In this document: piece after piece, positions 24,932-34,535 of the stretch | Layout: each line of letters starts with the position of its first letter | Numbering within the stretch: position 1 is the stretch's first letter | Source of the DNA: DATGKG01 sp963851325 | Lineage (GTDB): Bacteria > Desulfobacterota > Binatia > Binatales > Binataceae | Assembly: GCA_963851325.1 (NCBI GenBank) | Contig: CAWKOR010000001.1 | Span: 1,798,001-1,862,000 of the forward strand | DNA: 64,000 bases | Direction: 5' to 3' | The notes under the pieces: generated by a model | The model's input: only the letters and a program-made list of their open reading frames with translations | Told to the model about the DNA's origin: nothing | The model's database searches: none | Translations under genes and position numbers: made by a program

Positions 24932-26112
24932 CCTCGCCCCAGGATGACGGCGGCGTTGCTTCCCCCAAAAGCGAATGAATTGCTCAATGCCGCCGCGCGC
25001 TCCCGAGGCTCGATGCGAAATTCCATTGGCGCGAGATTGAGGCGCGGTATCGCCGGGTCGGCTTCGCCATCCCAGATGTGCGGTGGCGCTATGCCGCCGG
25101 AGAAATTCGGTTCCAGCATCAACCACAGGAAGGCGGCTTCGTTCGCGCCCGCCGCGCCCAGCATGTGACCGGTCATCGATTTGGTTGAGCTGCACGGCGT
25201 TCGCTCGCCGAAGATTCGGTTCACCGCGCGACCCTCCATCGCGTCATTCAACTCCGTCGCAGTGCCATGCAGGTTAATGTAGTCGATCTGCCCGGGCTTG
25301 AGATGGGCCGCCTCGAGCGCGTGCCGCATCGCGAGCATTGCGCCGTCGCCCTCCGGATGCGGCGCGCTCACGTGAAATGCGTCGGAACTTTCGCCGACCC
25401 CGAGCAACGAAACGACCGACTCATCGGTGGTCATCAGAAAGACCGCGGCGCCCTCACCGATGTTGATTCCGTCGCGATTGCGGCTGAACGGATTGCAATA
25501 GTCTTTGCTAAGCGCCGAGAGCGAATCGAAGCCACCCAAGGTCATGCGGCATAAGGTGTCGGCGCCACCGACCACCGCGGCGTCGCACAATCCCGCTTCC
25601 ATAAGCCGTTGCGCCGAGGCGAAAGCCTTCGCGCTCGATGAACAGGCAGTTGAGATGGTATATGCGGGACCCTCGAGCAGCAGATAGTCCGCCACAAAAC
25701 CCGCGAGGTTGCCGACTTCCTGACGGCTGTAGCGGAAGCCCTTTGGCCACTGGCCAGTCGCGACACGCTGCGCGAGAGCGAGTTCGCCATCGGCGATTCC
25801 AGAGGTGCTGGTACCCATCACCACCGCCATGCGATGCGGACCGACCCGATCCGCAATCACCTTGATGTCGGTCTCAATCTCATCGAGTGCTGCGAGCGCG
25901 AGCTGGTTGTTGCGACAATCGAGATGGGCGAGCCGCGACGGCACGGTCGGCAACGCTCCCGAAACCACCCCCACGCGCACCGATCTGTCAGGAAGCAAAT
26001 CCGTCCGATTGACCAGGCCCGCGCGTGATCCCTGGAAGAGATTGCGAGCAACCTCCAGCTTGCCTCGGCCGAGCGGATTGATCACGCCTAGCGCGTTCAA
26101 ATGGAGCTTCAT
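24925..26112 (-). CDS. apeO: Aryl polyene beta-ketoacyl-ACP synthase (ApeO-like)
   Basis: 395 residues. The catalytic Cys is in ISTACSSSAKAF, and the His residues in NLHGTATELND and SMTGHMLGAAGANEAAF. ApeO is the elongating ketosynthase, known to work as a heterodimer with the chain-length factor ApeC, and an ApeC homologue stands at the other end of this operon. It overlaps apeN by four bases and apeP by seven. Confidence 0.9.
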   Translation of the reverse strand: MKLHLNALGVINPLGRGKLEVARNLFQGSRAGLVNRTDLLPDRSVRVGVVSGALPTVPSRLAHLDCRNNQLALAALDEIETDIKVIADRVGPHRMAVVMGTSTSGIADGELALAQRVATGQWPKGFRYSRQEVGNLAGFVADYLLLEGPAYTISTACSSSAKAFASAQRLMEAGLCDAAVVGGADTLCRMTLGGFDSLSALSKDYCNPFSRNRDGINIGEGAAVFLMTTDESVVSLLGVGESSDAFHVSAPHPEGDGAMLAMRHALEAAHLKPGQIDYINLHGTATELNDAMEGRAVNRIFGERTPCSSTKSMTGHMLGAAGANEAAFLWLMLEPNFSGGIAPPHIWDGEADPAIPRLNLAPMEFRIEPRERAAALSNSFAFGGSNAAVILGRGW

Positions 26113-26705
26113 TTACTGGTTACAGTTGACTGCAAATCGAGCGCATATCCGTATGCGATATTGCGCAAGTGCGCGACCTTTGTCCAAGTGTTTTCGTGCG
26201 GCGAATTGTAGATGACGTGGACCACTTCGCGGCCGTCGACGCTGATCGTGCGCTCGCTGTTGTCGTCATACAATGATGCCGAGGTGCCGGCCAGACCTCG
26301 CCGAACCGCGGAGGCCGGCCAATAGACGATTGCGATATCGGCGAGGATATTCCCCGGGCGCAACACGGCCGGCACGATCGGCGAGACTTCGGTATGAATC
26401 GCGTCGTCGGTGGCAATGATGGTCATCGCGCGTCCGCCAAATGGATCGAGGGCAATCACGGTAATTTTTTCCGGCGTCGCGCTGATGTAGGCCTGAAAGA
26501 CCTGAACCTGATCGCGAAAATGCGCGGTAATGAGCTGCGTGGTTTCGATCGAATAGCCCAGTTCACGCCCGCTCGGGATCGCCAGGTCCAATCCCGGCGC
26601 GATGCTGGTGCTGCCGGGACTGGTCGCATACCGCGCGGCGCAGGATGCGGACAGCATCATCACCGCAACCAGCAACAGTCGCAAAGTCGCAACGCTCATC
26701 CTCAT
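26109..26705 (-). CDS. apeN: DUF3261-type lipoprotein (ApeN-like)
   Basis: 198 residues. The signal peptide RLLLVAVMMLSASC ends in a lipobox, so the protein is probably anchored in the outer membrane. The mature part (ELGYSIETTQLITAHFRDQV, then KITVIALDPFGGRAMTI) fits the DUF3261 lipoproteins of aryl polyene loci. With the LolA-like ApeL and exporter ApeM it is thought to place the aryl polyene lipid in the outer membrane. It begins three bases after apeM and overlaps apeO by four bases. Confidence 0.8.
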   Translation of the reverse strand: MRMSVATLRLLLVAVMMLSASCAARYATSPGSTSIAPGLDLAIPSGRELGYSIETTQLITAHFRDQVQVFQAYISATPEKITVIALDPFGGRAMTIIATDDAIHTEVSPIVPAVLRPGNILADIAIVYWPASAVRRGLAGTSASLYDDNSERTISVDGREVVHVIYNSPHENTWTKVAHLRNIAYGYALDLQSTVTSK

Positions 26706-26708
26706 CGA

Positions 26709-29024
26709 TCAGGAACTCTTACCGAAATCGCTTGCCAGCGGTGAAAACGCAAATGCCAGAATGGTTCCAACCAGCAGCGTCGCGCCGAATGCGTGAACCG
26801 CGTAGGTGCTGCTCAGGACCAGCAGGCCGAAGGAAAGCAGCGTCGTCAGCATCGCGAGCCATACTCCCAGCATCGTGACGGGGCGGCGCGAGGGCGCGGT
26901 TTCACGGCAAAAGACCGTGTAGTCAAATCCGATCGACAGCACCAGCACCAGCGCCATCGCATTGAAAAATGTAAACGTCACGCCTGCGAGAGCTACCAGC
27001 GGCGGCGTCGCCAAAACCGCGATTGCGGGCGCCAGCATCACGCGAAGACTGCCGCGTATCCCATAGCGCCAAAGCAATACCGGCGTCATCAGAAGCACCG
27101 ACACAGCAATCAACATTACGGCGCGCCTGCGATATTCGCCCAGCAGCCGCGAGACATCGCCCGCCGGATCGACGAAGCGAACCCCCGGCACGGCCTCGGC
27201 GATACGGCGAACCTCGTTGGGCCGCGAAACTCCGGTGAGCAAGACGGCGTGCGTGGTGCCGCTTTGGTCGGATTGCAGAACGAGGTTGCGCAGGAACGCG
27301 AGCGGCGAGTCCGCGCTAATCGCGTCAGGGGTGAGAAAGTCCGGGTTGTCGAGGTCGGGCGGCGTGACGCCGGTCATACCTAGACGCGCATAGTACGATG
27401 CGAGATAGGGCCGGATGAGCTTTTCGCGCACCAGCGCTCGATCTTCGCGTTGACGCGCAATCGACGGAATGAATTCCGCCAGAGTCTGGAACCCGCGAAT
27501 CGCGCCGTCCCGCTGTGCGGATTCAAGATGCGTCTGCAAAGCCTCCTCGGTCTGCGATGCGCCATCGCGATCCGGCGCGCGGACCAGCAGAAATTCCGTC
27601 CCGCCGGTGATTCCGGTGAGCGCACGAATTCGCGCTTCCTGATCGCGCAGGTTGCCGGCCAGCGCCTGTTGATGGCGTACATCGTCATCGACCTTGAACC
27701 TGGTAGCGCCCGCGATCGCCAGAATTCCAATCAGCGCGACGAAGGTCCGCCGCCATTTGCGATAGCGCGGGTCTTCCCAAAACAGCCACAGCGTATTCGC
27801 CATCGCCAAAATGCGTTCGCCATGAGGCAGCGGCTCGGGACTATCAAGAAACGGCAGCCACAGGACCACCGTGATGAAGGACGCGAGGAGCCCGACTGCG
27901 GAAAAAACCGCGAGTTGATGCAATCCCGGAAACGGCGCGAGCAGCAGGGTCGCGTATCCAATCAGCGTAGTGGTCACGCCGAGCGTGATTCCAGGCAGCA
28001 CGCGACGGAGGCGATCGTGCGGAGTCCCGGCCTCCCTGCCAAAACGCGCCGAGACGTATTGCAGGCAGTAGTCAATCGCGATTCCGATCAAACTGACGCC
28101 GAACAACAGCGCCGCCACGTGAAGGCCGCCGAAGATCGACAGGCACACGGCGAATGCGCATAGCACTCCGACGCCAATCGCGAGCAGGGTCAGCCATAGC
28201 GGTCGCAGCGCGCGAAAAACTATCAGAATCAACGCGATGGTTCCGACCAGCGAAACGATGCTGAGCCGGGTGGTTTCGTCGGTCGCGCTTTTGGCGCCGG
28301 CGTGCGCATAAAAAATCGCGCCGACGCGCAACACCTGCAGATGCGGCAGGCTCGCGCGCAGCTTGCGCTCGGCCGCGTTGAACGCCGAGATAAAACGATC
28401 CTGAAACGCGCCGGAGTAAACGTTGCCATTGAGTTGCGCAACCAGCAGGACCCAGGTCTGGTCGTCCTCGCGCATCGAGAGCACACCATCGTCGGGAGTG
28501 AAGCGCGCCACCGGCATCGGCAGGTTACTCAGAAATTGCGGCAGCAGCAGGAACGGATCGCGGCGCAGCAACTCCACGTCGGCGATCGACGACGGTCCAT
28601 AGACGCTCGCGATCGCGCGATCGACAATCTGCGCGCCGTGATTTTGCTGCAGACGCGCGCGGTCAGCATCGGTCAGCAGTCCGAAGCGATAGGGAAAATA
28701 CATCGCGCCCAGCGACTTGAGGCTGTCGGAAGGAATGCGATAGGTCACGGTCTTGGTCATGCCGGAATCGGTGAGCGCCGTGGCCAGCGTCGCGCCGGCG
28801 GCACGCGCCTTGGCGCGATCGCGATCGCCGACCAGCACGAAAACGCGTTCGGCCAGAATCTGGACCACGCGCTGCTTGGCATCCTGAACGAATGCATCGC
28901 GCTCCTGCAACGGCAGAAGCGCGGTCATGTCGGTTTGCAGCTCGACCCCGCGATGGAGTTGCAACGCCAGCATCGCGCAGGCGGCGGCCACCACCAGAGC
29001 CCAGGCGAACGCGGCGATCTTCAT
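26709..29024 (-). CDS. apeM: RND/MMPL-family exporter (ApeM-like)
   Basis: 771 residues with two repeats of a large periplasmic domain followed by a bundle of membrane spans, about twelve in all. IAFAWALVVAAACAMLAL-like hydrophobicity at the N-terminus and ELQTDMTALLPLQERDAF resemble MMPL exporters. LFGVSLIGIAIDYCLQY and LVLSIGFDYTVFCRE are the paired span-4-type helices with Asp, as expected for proton coupling. It would move the aryl polyene lipid from the inner membrane. ATG 29024 is two bases after the apeL stop; the longer frame to 29123 overlaps apeL and is rejected. Confidence 0.88.
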   Translation of the reverse strand: MKIAAFAWALVVAAACAMLALQLHRGVELQTDMTALLPLQERDAFVQDAKQRVVQILAERVFVLVGDRDRAKARAAGATLATALTDSGMTKTVTYRIPSDSLKSLGAMYFPYRFGLLTDADRARLQQNHGAQIVDRAIASVYGPSSIADVELLRRDPFLLLPQFLSNLPMPVARFTPDDGVLSMREDDQTWVLLVAQLNGNVYSGAFQDRFISAFNAAERKLRASLPHLQVLRVGAIFYAHAGAKSATDETTRLSIVSLVGTIALILIVFRALRPLWLTLLAIGVGVLCAFAVCLSIFGGLHVAALLFGVSLIGIAIDYCLQYVSARFGREAGTPHDRLRRVLPGITLGVTTTLIGYATLLLAPFPGLHQLAVFSAVGLLASFITVVLWLPFLDSPEPLPHGERILAMANTLWLFWEDPRYRKWRRTFVALIGILAIAGATRFKVDDDVRHQQALAGNLRDQEARIRALTGITGGTEFLLVRAPDRDGASQTEEALQTHLESAQRDGAIRGFQTLAEFIPSIARQREDRALVREKLIRPYLASYYARLGMTGVTPPDLDNPDFLTPDAISADSPLAFLRNLVLQSDQSGTTHAVLLTGVSRPNEVRRIAEAVPGVRFVDPAGDVSRLLGEYRRRAVMLIAVSVLLMTPVLLWRYGIRGSLRVMLAPAIAVLATPPLVALAGVTFTFFNAMALVLVLSIGFDYTVFCRETAPSRRPVTMLGVWLAMLTTLLSFGLLVLSSTYAVHAFGATLLVGTILAFAFSPLASDFGKSS

Positions 29025-29026
29025 GC

Positions 29027-29659
29027 TCAGTGGGCCGGCTTGGTGTGATCCAGAAGGCGCGCGTCGTCGCCGTTCAAAGCGACGCTCGAAACCGTTTGAT
29101 CGACAAACGCCATGTGTTCCCAATCGCCGTTGACGCGATTGATGTCGACTCCATCAACCATTTTACCGCCGGTGATAACGATCGACGCGAGCATGCCGGC
29201 GATTGGATCGTCGGGCCGCAGCGGGGTTAAGACGGTGCGCCATGCGGCGCGATCGCCGGTGGTCTTGACCGCGAAATCATGGCGCATGGCGGCCCAGTCT
29301 CCCATCAGCGCGCCATTGAGCATGTCGTAAAAGTGCGCGACGAAGGGGACCCGCGCGGCATCGATGTGCTGGATCTCGCTGCCGTTCATCATCTGACGGA
29401 TTCCCGCCGGAGTAATCACCGTGGTCGTCTGGATGGGATTTTCGATGCGCCAGATGAGGCCTTTGCCGGGAGCGAGCACGAAGGTCCCCTCGCTCTTCAG
29501 CGTCGATGCGAGTCCCTTTAGATGACGCTCCTGCACGAAACGGCCGTGCAAGGTTTGGCCGGACGCAAGGGTGGGACCCATCGCGATTTCGGCCGAGCAA
29601 ATCGACGCCAGCGCGATAACGACCGCCGCGACCAGCGAAGCTGCCATCAGGCGAGTCAC
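29027..29659 (-). CDS. apeL: LolA-like periplasmic carrier (ApeL-like)
   Basis: 210 residues. Its N-terminus is hydrophobic (MAASLVAAVVIALASICSA), then LHGRFVQERHLKGLASTLKSEGTFVL, the LolA opening in which a beta-sheet half-barrel binds acyl chains. IWRIENPIQTTTVITPAG is also LolA-like. It probably shuttles the aryl polyene lipid through the periplasm. GTG 29659 overlaps the apeK stop (GTGA). An ATG at residue five of this frame is an alternative start. Confidence 0.85.
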   Translation of the reverse strand: MTRLMAASLVAAVVIALASICSAEIAMGPTLASGQTLHGRFVQERHLKGLASTLKSEGTFVLAPGKGLIWRIENPIQTTTVITPAGIRQMMNGSEIQHIDAARVPFVAHFYDMLNGALMGDWAAMRHDFAVKTTGDRAAWRTVLTPLRPDDPIAGMLASIVITGGKMVDGVDINRVNGDWEHMAFVDQTVSSVALNGDDARLLDHTKPAH

Positions 29660-30063
29660 AGCGAGCGCCGCACCTTCTCCACCAGCGCCGGCGGAGTTTC
29701 GAAGCATAGCTCCTGGCTCTCCCGATCGACGGTGACCTGGATGGTGTGCGCCTTGGTGAGGACCTCGCCGGTCTCGGCGTCGCGAATGAGGTAGTTGGTC
29801 TTGAGGCGATTTTCGTATTCAACCAGGGTGGCGGTAACCTTGATGGTCTGGTTGGGATTTATCGGGCGCACGTATTTGATACGCATATCGACGATCGGCC
29901 AGGCGAAACCGCTTTCAGACATTTCACGATAGCCGAACGAAATTTTCTCGAACAATGCCGAACGCGCCTGTTCGAAAAAGCGCGGATAGTTGCCGTGCCA
30001 TACGATGCGCATCGGATCGAGATCGTAAAACTGAATCTTGATAACGACCTCGGCGGAAATCAT
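29656..30063 (-). CDS. apeK: Acyl-ACP/CoA thioesterase (hot-dog, ApeK-like)
   Basis: 135 residues of the 4-hydroxybenzoyl-CoA-thioesterase type: IKIQFYDLDPMRIVWHGNY holds the Asp and the acyl-binding strand, and RFFEQARSALFEK the helix. It may release the finished polyene or clear stalled acyl-ACP. ATG 30063 overlaps the apeJ stop by four bases; the frame open to 30180 is the shadow of apeJ. Confidence 0.88.
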   Translation of the reverse strand: MISAEVVIKIQFYDLDPMRIVWHGNYPRFFEQARSALFEKISFGYREMSESGFAWPIVDMRIKYVRPINPNQTIKVTATLVEYENRLKTNYLIRDAETGEVLTKAHTIQVTVDRESQELCFETPPALVEKVRRSL

Positions 30064-31748
30064 TGGGGGCCGACTTTTTCCGACGCACCCGGCGGCTGCC
30101 AGAAATCGAAAAAGTTGTACCACTGAAAAGGATCGCGCAGGCAGAAACTTTCCAGCCGTTGCGCATAGCGCGCCGCCCAACCCGAAATCGCCGTCTGCTT
30201 GTCGCGCCGCGGCAGACTTATGCGCTCGGCAAACATTTCAAAATACAATTCATAACCGGCATCCTGTCGCATACAGAACATGAGATAGACCGGACATTCA
30301 AGCAAATGCGCCAGGATGTAGGGGCCTTGCGGAAACGGCGCATCAGCGCCCAGAAACGGCGCCATGCTGATGCGCTCGTCGCCGCGCACCGGAGTTCGAT
30401 CGCCCGCAATCGCGACCCAATCGCCGCGCTCGATCGCCTCCTTGAGCGCGATCATAGTGCCGGGATTCATGTCGGTGACCTGGATCGTATCGGCCATCGC
30501 CTCGGGCCTGAACTGGCGCAGGATGCGCGCAAAGTTTTCCGCATGAACCGTATGCACCAGAATCTTGATGCGCGAACGTTGCGCGTCGTCGAGCAACGCG
30601 CGGCTGATATCGATATTGCCAAGATGCGAAACGATCAGCAGGAGGCCCTGCCCGCTCGCAGCCGCGGCATCGAGCGTGCGCTTGTCAATCGCGACAATCG
30701 CTCCCGGTTCCACACCGCCGAGCCATGCCGCGAAAGTATCGACCGTCTTGCGCGCGAATCCGAACGAATGTTTGAAGGTCGAGAACCATGAGGGATCGTA
30801 GTCGACGCCCTTGGCGCGGTACGCGCGCTGCAGAAATTCGCGCGATGCGCGACGCTGCTCCGCGCCGGTCAGGTGGAAGTACAGCGCGATTGGAAACACC
30901 GCGACCATGCATCCGTAACGTCCGGTGACCCGATACATCAACGCGAGAAAACTCAGCCCCCAGTATGCGCCGCGCTCGCTGAGCGAAGCCCAATGGCGCG
31001 GTACGTCGATGGGTCGGCGCCGGTTGCGAAGTATCGCGGGCAGATGCAACAGCATCGCGAACACCAGCTTGGTATGCATCATGCTGATGCGCCAATTGTC
31101 GCGAACCAAATCAAAGTTCGAATGATTGCCGGGCGGATACGCTACTCGCACCGGAACGAACGCGACCGCGACGCCGTCCCAGATCATGCGGACGAAGATC
31201 TCGATATCGAAATCCATCCGGCGCCCAAGCCGATGCGCCGCCTGCAGCTTCGACACTCGCGCGAGCGGATACAGACGCAGGCCACACATCGTATCGACCG
31301 GATGCACGGTGAGGGTTTCGACCCCGACCCAGAAGTGCGTGATCGAACGGGCGAGGCGTCGTCCGCGAGGCATCGATGCATCGTAGATGGGAGCGCCGGC
31401 AATCAGCGCATCAGGATTGGCCTCGCCCAGCGCGATGAACTCGGTAAGCTTCGAGAGATCGTGTTGTCCATCGGCGTCGATTTGGAGCGCATGCGTAAAG
31501 CCCGCGGCACGCGCGAGATCGAAACCCCGCATCACGGCTGCGCCCTTGCCGCTGTTGGCGTCGAGGCGATGCACAACCACTCCGCATTCGGGCGCATGAA
31601 GTGCGGCCAGCACGGCGCGGGTGGCATCGTCGCTTCCGTCATCGACGATAAAAACCGACAGCTCAAGTTCGCGCAACCGCCGCACCAGCTCGCCAGCCAA
31701 TGCGCCGTGATTGTAGCTCGGGACGATAGCGCAACACTTGAACGTCAT
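30060..31748 (-). CDS. apeJ: GT2 glycosyltransferase / LpxL-like acyltransferase fusion (ApeJ-like)
   Basis: 562 residues. The N-terminal half is a GT2 domain (AIVPSYNHGALAGELVRRL, VDDGSDDATRAVL, LQIDADGQHDL). The C-terminal half is an acyltransferase of the LpxL/HtrB type, with SHLGNIDISRALL giving the H-x4-D site. This fusion is characteristic of aryl polyene clusters and probably builds the lipid anchor that carries the polyene. ATG 31748 overlaps the apeI stop by four bases. Confidence 0.9.
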   Translation of the reverse strand: MTFKCCAIVPSYNHGALAGELVRRLRELELSVFIVDDGSDDATRAVLAALHAPECGVVVHRLDANSGKGAAVMRGFDLARAAGFTHALQIDADGQHDLSKLTEFIALGEANPDALIAGAPIYDASMPRGRRLARSITHFWVGVETLTVHPVDTMCGLRLYPLARVSKLQAAHRLGRRMDFDIEIFVRMIWDGVAVAFVPVRVAYPPGNHSNFDLVRDNWRISMMHTKLVFAMLLHLPAILRNRRRPIDVPRHWASLSERGAYWGLSFLALMYRVTGRYGCMVAVFPIALYFHLTGAEQRRASREFLQRAYRAKGVDYDPSWFSTFKHSFGFARKTVDTFAAWLGGVEPGAIVAIDKRTLDAAAASGQGLLLIVSHLGNIDISRALLDDAQRSRIKILVHTVHAENFARILRQFRPEAMADTIQVTDMNPGTMIALKEAIERGDWVAIAGDRTPVRGDERISMAPFLGADAPFPQGPYILAHLLECPVYLMFCMRQDAGYELYFEMFAERISLPRRDKQTAISGWAARYAQRLESFCLRDPFQWYNFFDFWQPPGASEKVGPQ

Positions 31749-32122
31749 GCGGGAGAGAATCCCACCTGTCCGGACGAGCATGCGCCGTCGGCATCGGTGT
31801 AGTCGAACTGAATACTGTTTCGCGCAGGCACGTGCTTGAGGGTGAGCGTGACGCGATGATTGGGGCGTATCGGCTTGCGGAATTTGATCCGAATCGTGCT
31901 CGGCGAAGCGGCGCCGATGATGAAGTGCGCCGTTCCATATTGGATTGCCCAGTGAAGTTGAACGACGCCCGGTAATATCGCGAAGCCGGGAAAGTGGCCG
32001 CGGAAATAGAGCAGCGCGTCGGGAACGAGCAGCTTCAATTCCACCTGGGCGTCCGATCGCACGATTGAAAGGATTTCGGGGCTCTGAATCTCCGCATCAG
32101 ATTGCGGCGATTCCGTGCTCAT
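31745..32122 (-). CDS. apeI: Aryl polyene 3-hydroxyacyl-ACP dehydratase partner (ApeI-like)
   Basis: 125 residues, hot-dog fold: LYFRGHFPGFAILPGVVQLHWA with the catalytic-type His, and IRIKFRKPIRPNHRVTLTL. It is short like FabA/FabZ relatives and is thought to work with ApeP. It overlaps the genes on both sides by four bases (ATGA). Confidence 0.85.
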   Translation of the reverse strand: MSTESPQSDAEIQSPEILSIVRSDAQVELKLLVPDALLYFRGHFPGFAILPGVVQLHWAIQYGTAHFIIGAASPSTIRIKFRKPIRPNHRVTLTLKHVPARNSIQFDYTDADGACSSGQVGFSPA

Positions 32123-33474
32123 TCGCTTTGCTCCAGCAACGCCACCACATCATGGACGCGTCGTTTGCCAAGTCCGTCCATCGGCATGAGATCGACGAAT
32201 CGCCAACGTCGCGGCAGCACGGCTGCATCTTCAGTTGACGAGAGCTCATGGCGCAGCATCCGTTCAAAGCGAAACTTGCCCAGTCGTTCCAACTCGGCAA
32301 CCCCCGCCGCCGACAGCTTCACGACCGCGCCAAGATAAGCGCGGCTGCCGCCGAGGACGACCACCGCGGCCTCACTAACCCATCGAAGCGCGGCCATCTC
32401 GCGCTCGAGTTTCTGCAGGCTGACGCGCTTGCCTTCGATCTTGAACACCCGATCGATGCGTCCATCGAGGCGGAAGCGTCCGTCCTCGGCGAATGAAATG
32501 CGGTCCGCCTGCTCGCACCAGCCGAGCCAGGACGCATGCGACGAGCGCAGCATCATCACACCGTCGTCGCGCGCGGCAACTTCGACCGACGGCAGCGGCT
32601 GCCACAGCACCGGCTCCGTCGCGCCCCGACGCCATGCGATAACGCCGGCCTCGGTGCTGCCGAAAATCTCGGTGGGCGTGCATCCGAAAATCGCGGCCGC
32701 TTCGAGCGCAGCTGCGGCCGGCAGCGGCGCACCGGCGGTGATGATCATGCGCGGACGATTCGCCGGCCGCACAGGCGCAAGGCCGCCGAGGCGCGTGAGC
32801 TGCGCGGGACTCGATACCAGCATCGAGGGGCCGTCGAGTTGCGCCATCAGCGGTTCCCACATGACGTGAAATTCGGAATGAAATGGCCGGCCCGCGAGCA
32901 TCGGCCACATGATTCGAAACGTCATGCCAAACACATGCTGATGCGTCACGGTGCCCAAGTTTGGAATGTTTGCCAAATCCGCGCCCCACATCTGTTCGAG
33001 GACGGCGGCCTCGCGTTCGAACATGGCCAGCGATTTCCTGACCCGCTTCATTTCGGCCGTCGAGCCTGAAGTGAAAAAATCAATGCGGCTGTTAGCGATT
33101 TCGAGGTGAATCGACGCCGCGTCGGCAGTCCCGGATTCCAGCAATACCTTCCCCGCGACGTCGATGGCTTCCGAGTCCGTCACCAATGCATCGAACTCGC
33201 TCTCCAAAGCTCGCAACGTTCCGGATTGCGCGTTCGGAGGCAAAATCACCTCGCCGCCGATTTTCACCAGCGCCAGCACGCCGACGATGAACCAATAGCC
33301 GTCATCGCAAACCACCGCACCGCGGCGGACGGCTCGCGAAGCGAGGCGATTCGCATTATGCGAGACGTCCGAGCGCATCCGCGCCAAGGTGATTGGCCGG
33401 CCGCCTCGAATCGCGACGCGATGTGTGTCGGGCCGCGCACCCGCGAGCAGGTCCGATAGTGATACCAGGCTCAT
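32119..33474 (-). CDS. apeH: Acyl/aryl-ACP ligase, AMP-binding (ApeH-like)
   Basis: 451 residues of the ANL superfamily. FFTSGSTAEMKRVRKSL is the P-loop, FGSTEAGVIAWRR motif A5, and RLDGRIDRVFKIEGKRVSL the hinge with the C-terminal Lys region. In the studied system ApeH loads 4-hydroxybenzoate on the carrier protein as the starter. ATG 33474 overlaps the apeG stop; the frame open to 33741 is shadow. No ubiC-like or ammonia-lyase gene lies nearby, so the aryl acid must come from elsewhere. Confidence 0.85.
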   Translation of the reverse strand: MSLVSLSDLLAGARPDTHRVAIRGGRPITLARMRSDVSHNANRLASRAVRRGAVVCDDGYWFIVGVLALVKIGGEVILPPNAQSGTLRALESEFDALVTDSEAIDVAGKVLLESGTADAASIHLEIANSRIDFFTSGSTAEMKRVRKSLAMFEREAAVLEQMWGADLANIPNLGTVTHQHVFGMTFRIMWPMLAGRPFHSEFHVMWEPLMAQLDGPSMLVSSPAQLTRLGGLAPVRPANRPRMIITAGAPLPAAAALEAAAIFGCTPTEIFGSTEAGVIAWRRGATEPVLWQPLPSVEVAARDDGVMMLRSSHASWLGWCEQADRISFAEDGRFRLDGRIDRVFKIEGKRVSLQKLEREMAALRWVSEAAVVVLGGSRAYLGAVVKLSAAGVAELERLGKFRFERMLRHELSSTEDAAVLPRRWRFVDLMPMDGLGKRRVHDVVALLEQSE

Positions 33475-34031
33475 GCGGTGCGGCGGAGGCGCTGATGCAC
33501 GACCTGGCGAATCAGCAACTCGCCCGCGAACATCACCCCGATCGCGATGTAGGAGATGAATCCGTTGTAGAGGGTCCACAGCTTCAGGCTGCCGCTCATC
33601 GCGGTCGCCGCCGATATTGCGGCATTGATGAGGAAGAACATCAGCCATGCGATGGTGACCTTGCGCAGATAGGAGTTCACCTCGAGCGGCAAATCCGGAT
33701 GACGAAGCCGCGCAATCTGTTCCACGATAGTCGGCGGCCACAGCAGTGAGTATGCGAAGGCGGCGGCGAGCCCGAGACTGAACAGCACCGGGTAGGCCTT
33801 AAGCCCCACCATCGGCGAATGCGCGACCAGAACCAGCAAGACCACGCCGGCAATCAGATATGGAAGCGTGTTGCGACTGCGCGGCTTGCGGCCCAACGCG
33901 AGTTTCAGCGCGAGTAGCGCCAGCAAACCAATCGCGAACAATCCGGGCGGAAAAATCCGCAGGCCGAAGTACACCAGAAATGGATAGGCGACCCCGATTG
34001 CGACCATCGCCACATCAAGACTGGGCGCCAT
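33471..34031 (-). CDS. apeG: COG4648-type integral membrane protein (ApeG-like)
   Basis: 186 residues with about five or six hydrophobic segments (MVAIGVAYPFLVYFGLRIFP at the start, SYIAIGVMFAGELLI near the end). This protein of unknown function recurs between the carrier-protein and ligase genes in aryl polyene clusters. ATG 34031 lies 17 bases inside apeF. Confidence 0.8.
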   Translation of the reverse strand: MAPSLDVAMVAIGVAYPFLVYFGLRIFPPGLFAIGLLALLALKLALGRKPRSRNTLPYLIAGVVLLVLVAHSPMVGLKAYPVLFSLGLAAAFAYSLLWPPTIVEQIARLRHPDLPLEVNSYLRKVTIAWLMFFLINAAISAATAMSGSLKLWTLYNGFISYIAIGVMFAGELLIRQVVHQRLRRTA

Positions 34032-34278
34032 TTTTAACCTGCGCATAAATCTTGTCGACCACGTCGCCGATGGTACGGACGCTCTTGAACTCCGAGGGCG
34101 AGATCTTCCGTCCGGTGTACTCCTGCAGTTTCACCACCAGGTCAACCGCGTCGATGCTGTCGAGATCGAGGTCATCGGACAGGCGCGCGTCCAGCGTGAT
34201 CTTCTCCGCCGGCAGCTCGAACAGCTCCTGCAGATATTTCGAGAGCACCTCCGCAATGTCGCTCTTGGAAACTGTCAA
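34015..34278 (-). CDS. apeF: Acyl carrier protein (ApeF-like)
   Basis: 87 residues. DLDLDSIDAVDLVVKL contains the Ser that takes 4'-phosphopantetheine. The start is TTG at 34278, overlapping the apeE stop codon (TTGA). It is one of two carriers; in known aryl polyene systems the two ACPs have separate roles in starter loading and elongation. Confidence 0.9.
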   Translation of the reverse strand: MTVSKSDIAEVLSKYLQELFELPAEKITLDARLSDDLDLDSIDAVDLVVKLQEYTGRKISPSEFKSVRTIGDVVDKIYAQVKNGAQS

Positions 34279-34535
34279 TGAGGTTCCTGCCCCGCGAGGT
34301 ATCGCGCGATGCTGCGCACGGTCTCGAAGATAGCGCGGATTTCTTCCTTCGATCCTTGCACCTTGATGCCATATTTCTTTCGTATCGCGACGCCCAATTC
34401 CAGCCCGTCGATAGAGTCCAGCCCGAGCCCTTTACCGAACAATGGTTCGTCGCTGTCGATCTCCTCGGGCGTGATGTCCTCGAGGTTGAGCGCGCTCACG
34501 ATAAGGTCCTTCAGTTCGCGTTCAAGGTCAGCCAC
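34275..34535 (-). CDS. apeE: Acyl carrier protein (ApeE-like)
   Basis: 86 residues. GKGLGLDSIDGLELGVAI holds the phosphopantetheine Ser. The start is GTG at 34535, eight bases inside apeD. The divergent phosphopantetheinyl transferase at 36177 is the obvious activating enzyme. Confidence 0.9.
   Translation of the reverse strand: MADLERELKDLIVSALNLEDITPEEIDSDEPLFGKGLGLDSIDGLELGVAIRKKYGIKVQGSKEEIRAIFETVRSIARYLAGQEPH

Noticed and set aside
25083..25277. Short plus-strand ORFs inside the aryl polyene operon
   Set aside because: All are antisense to enzymes with complete active-site motifs and have no independent support.
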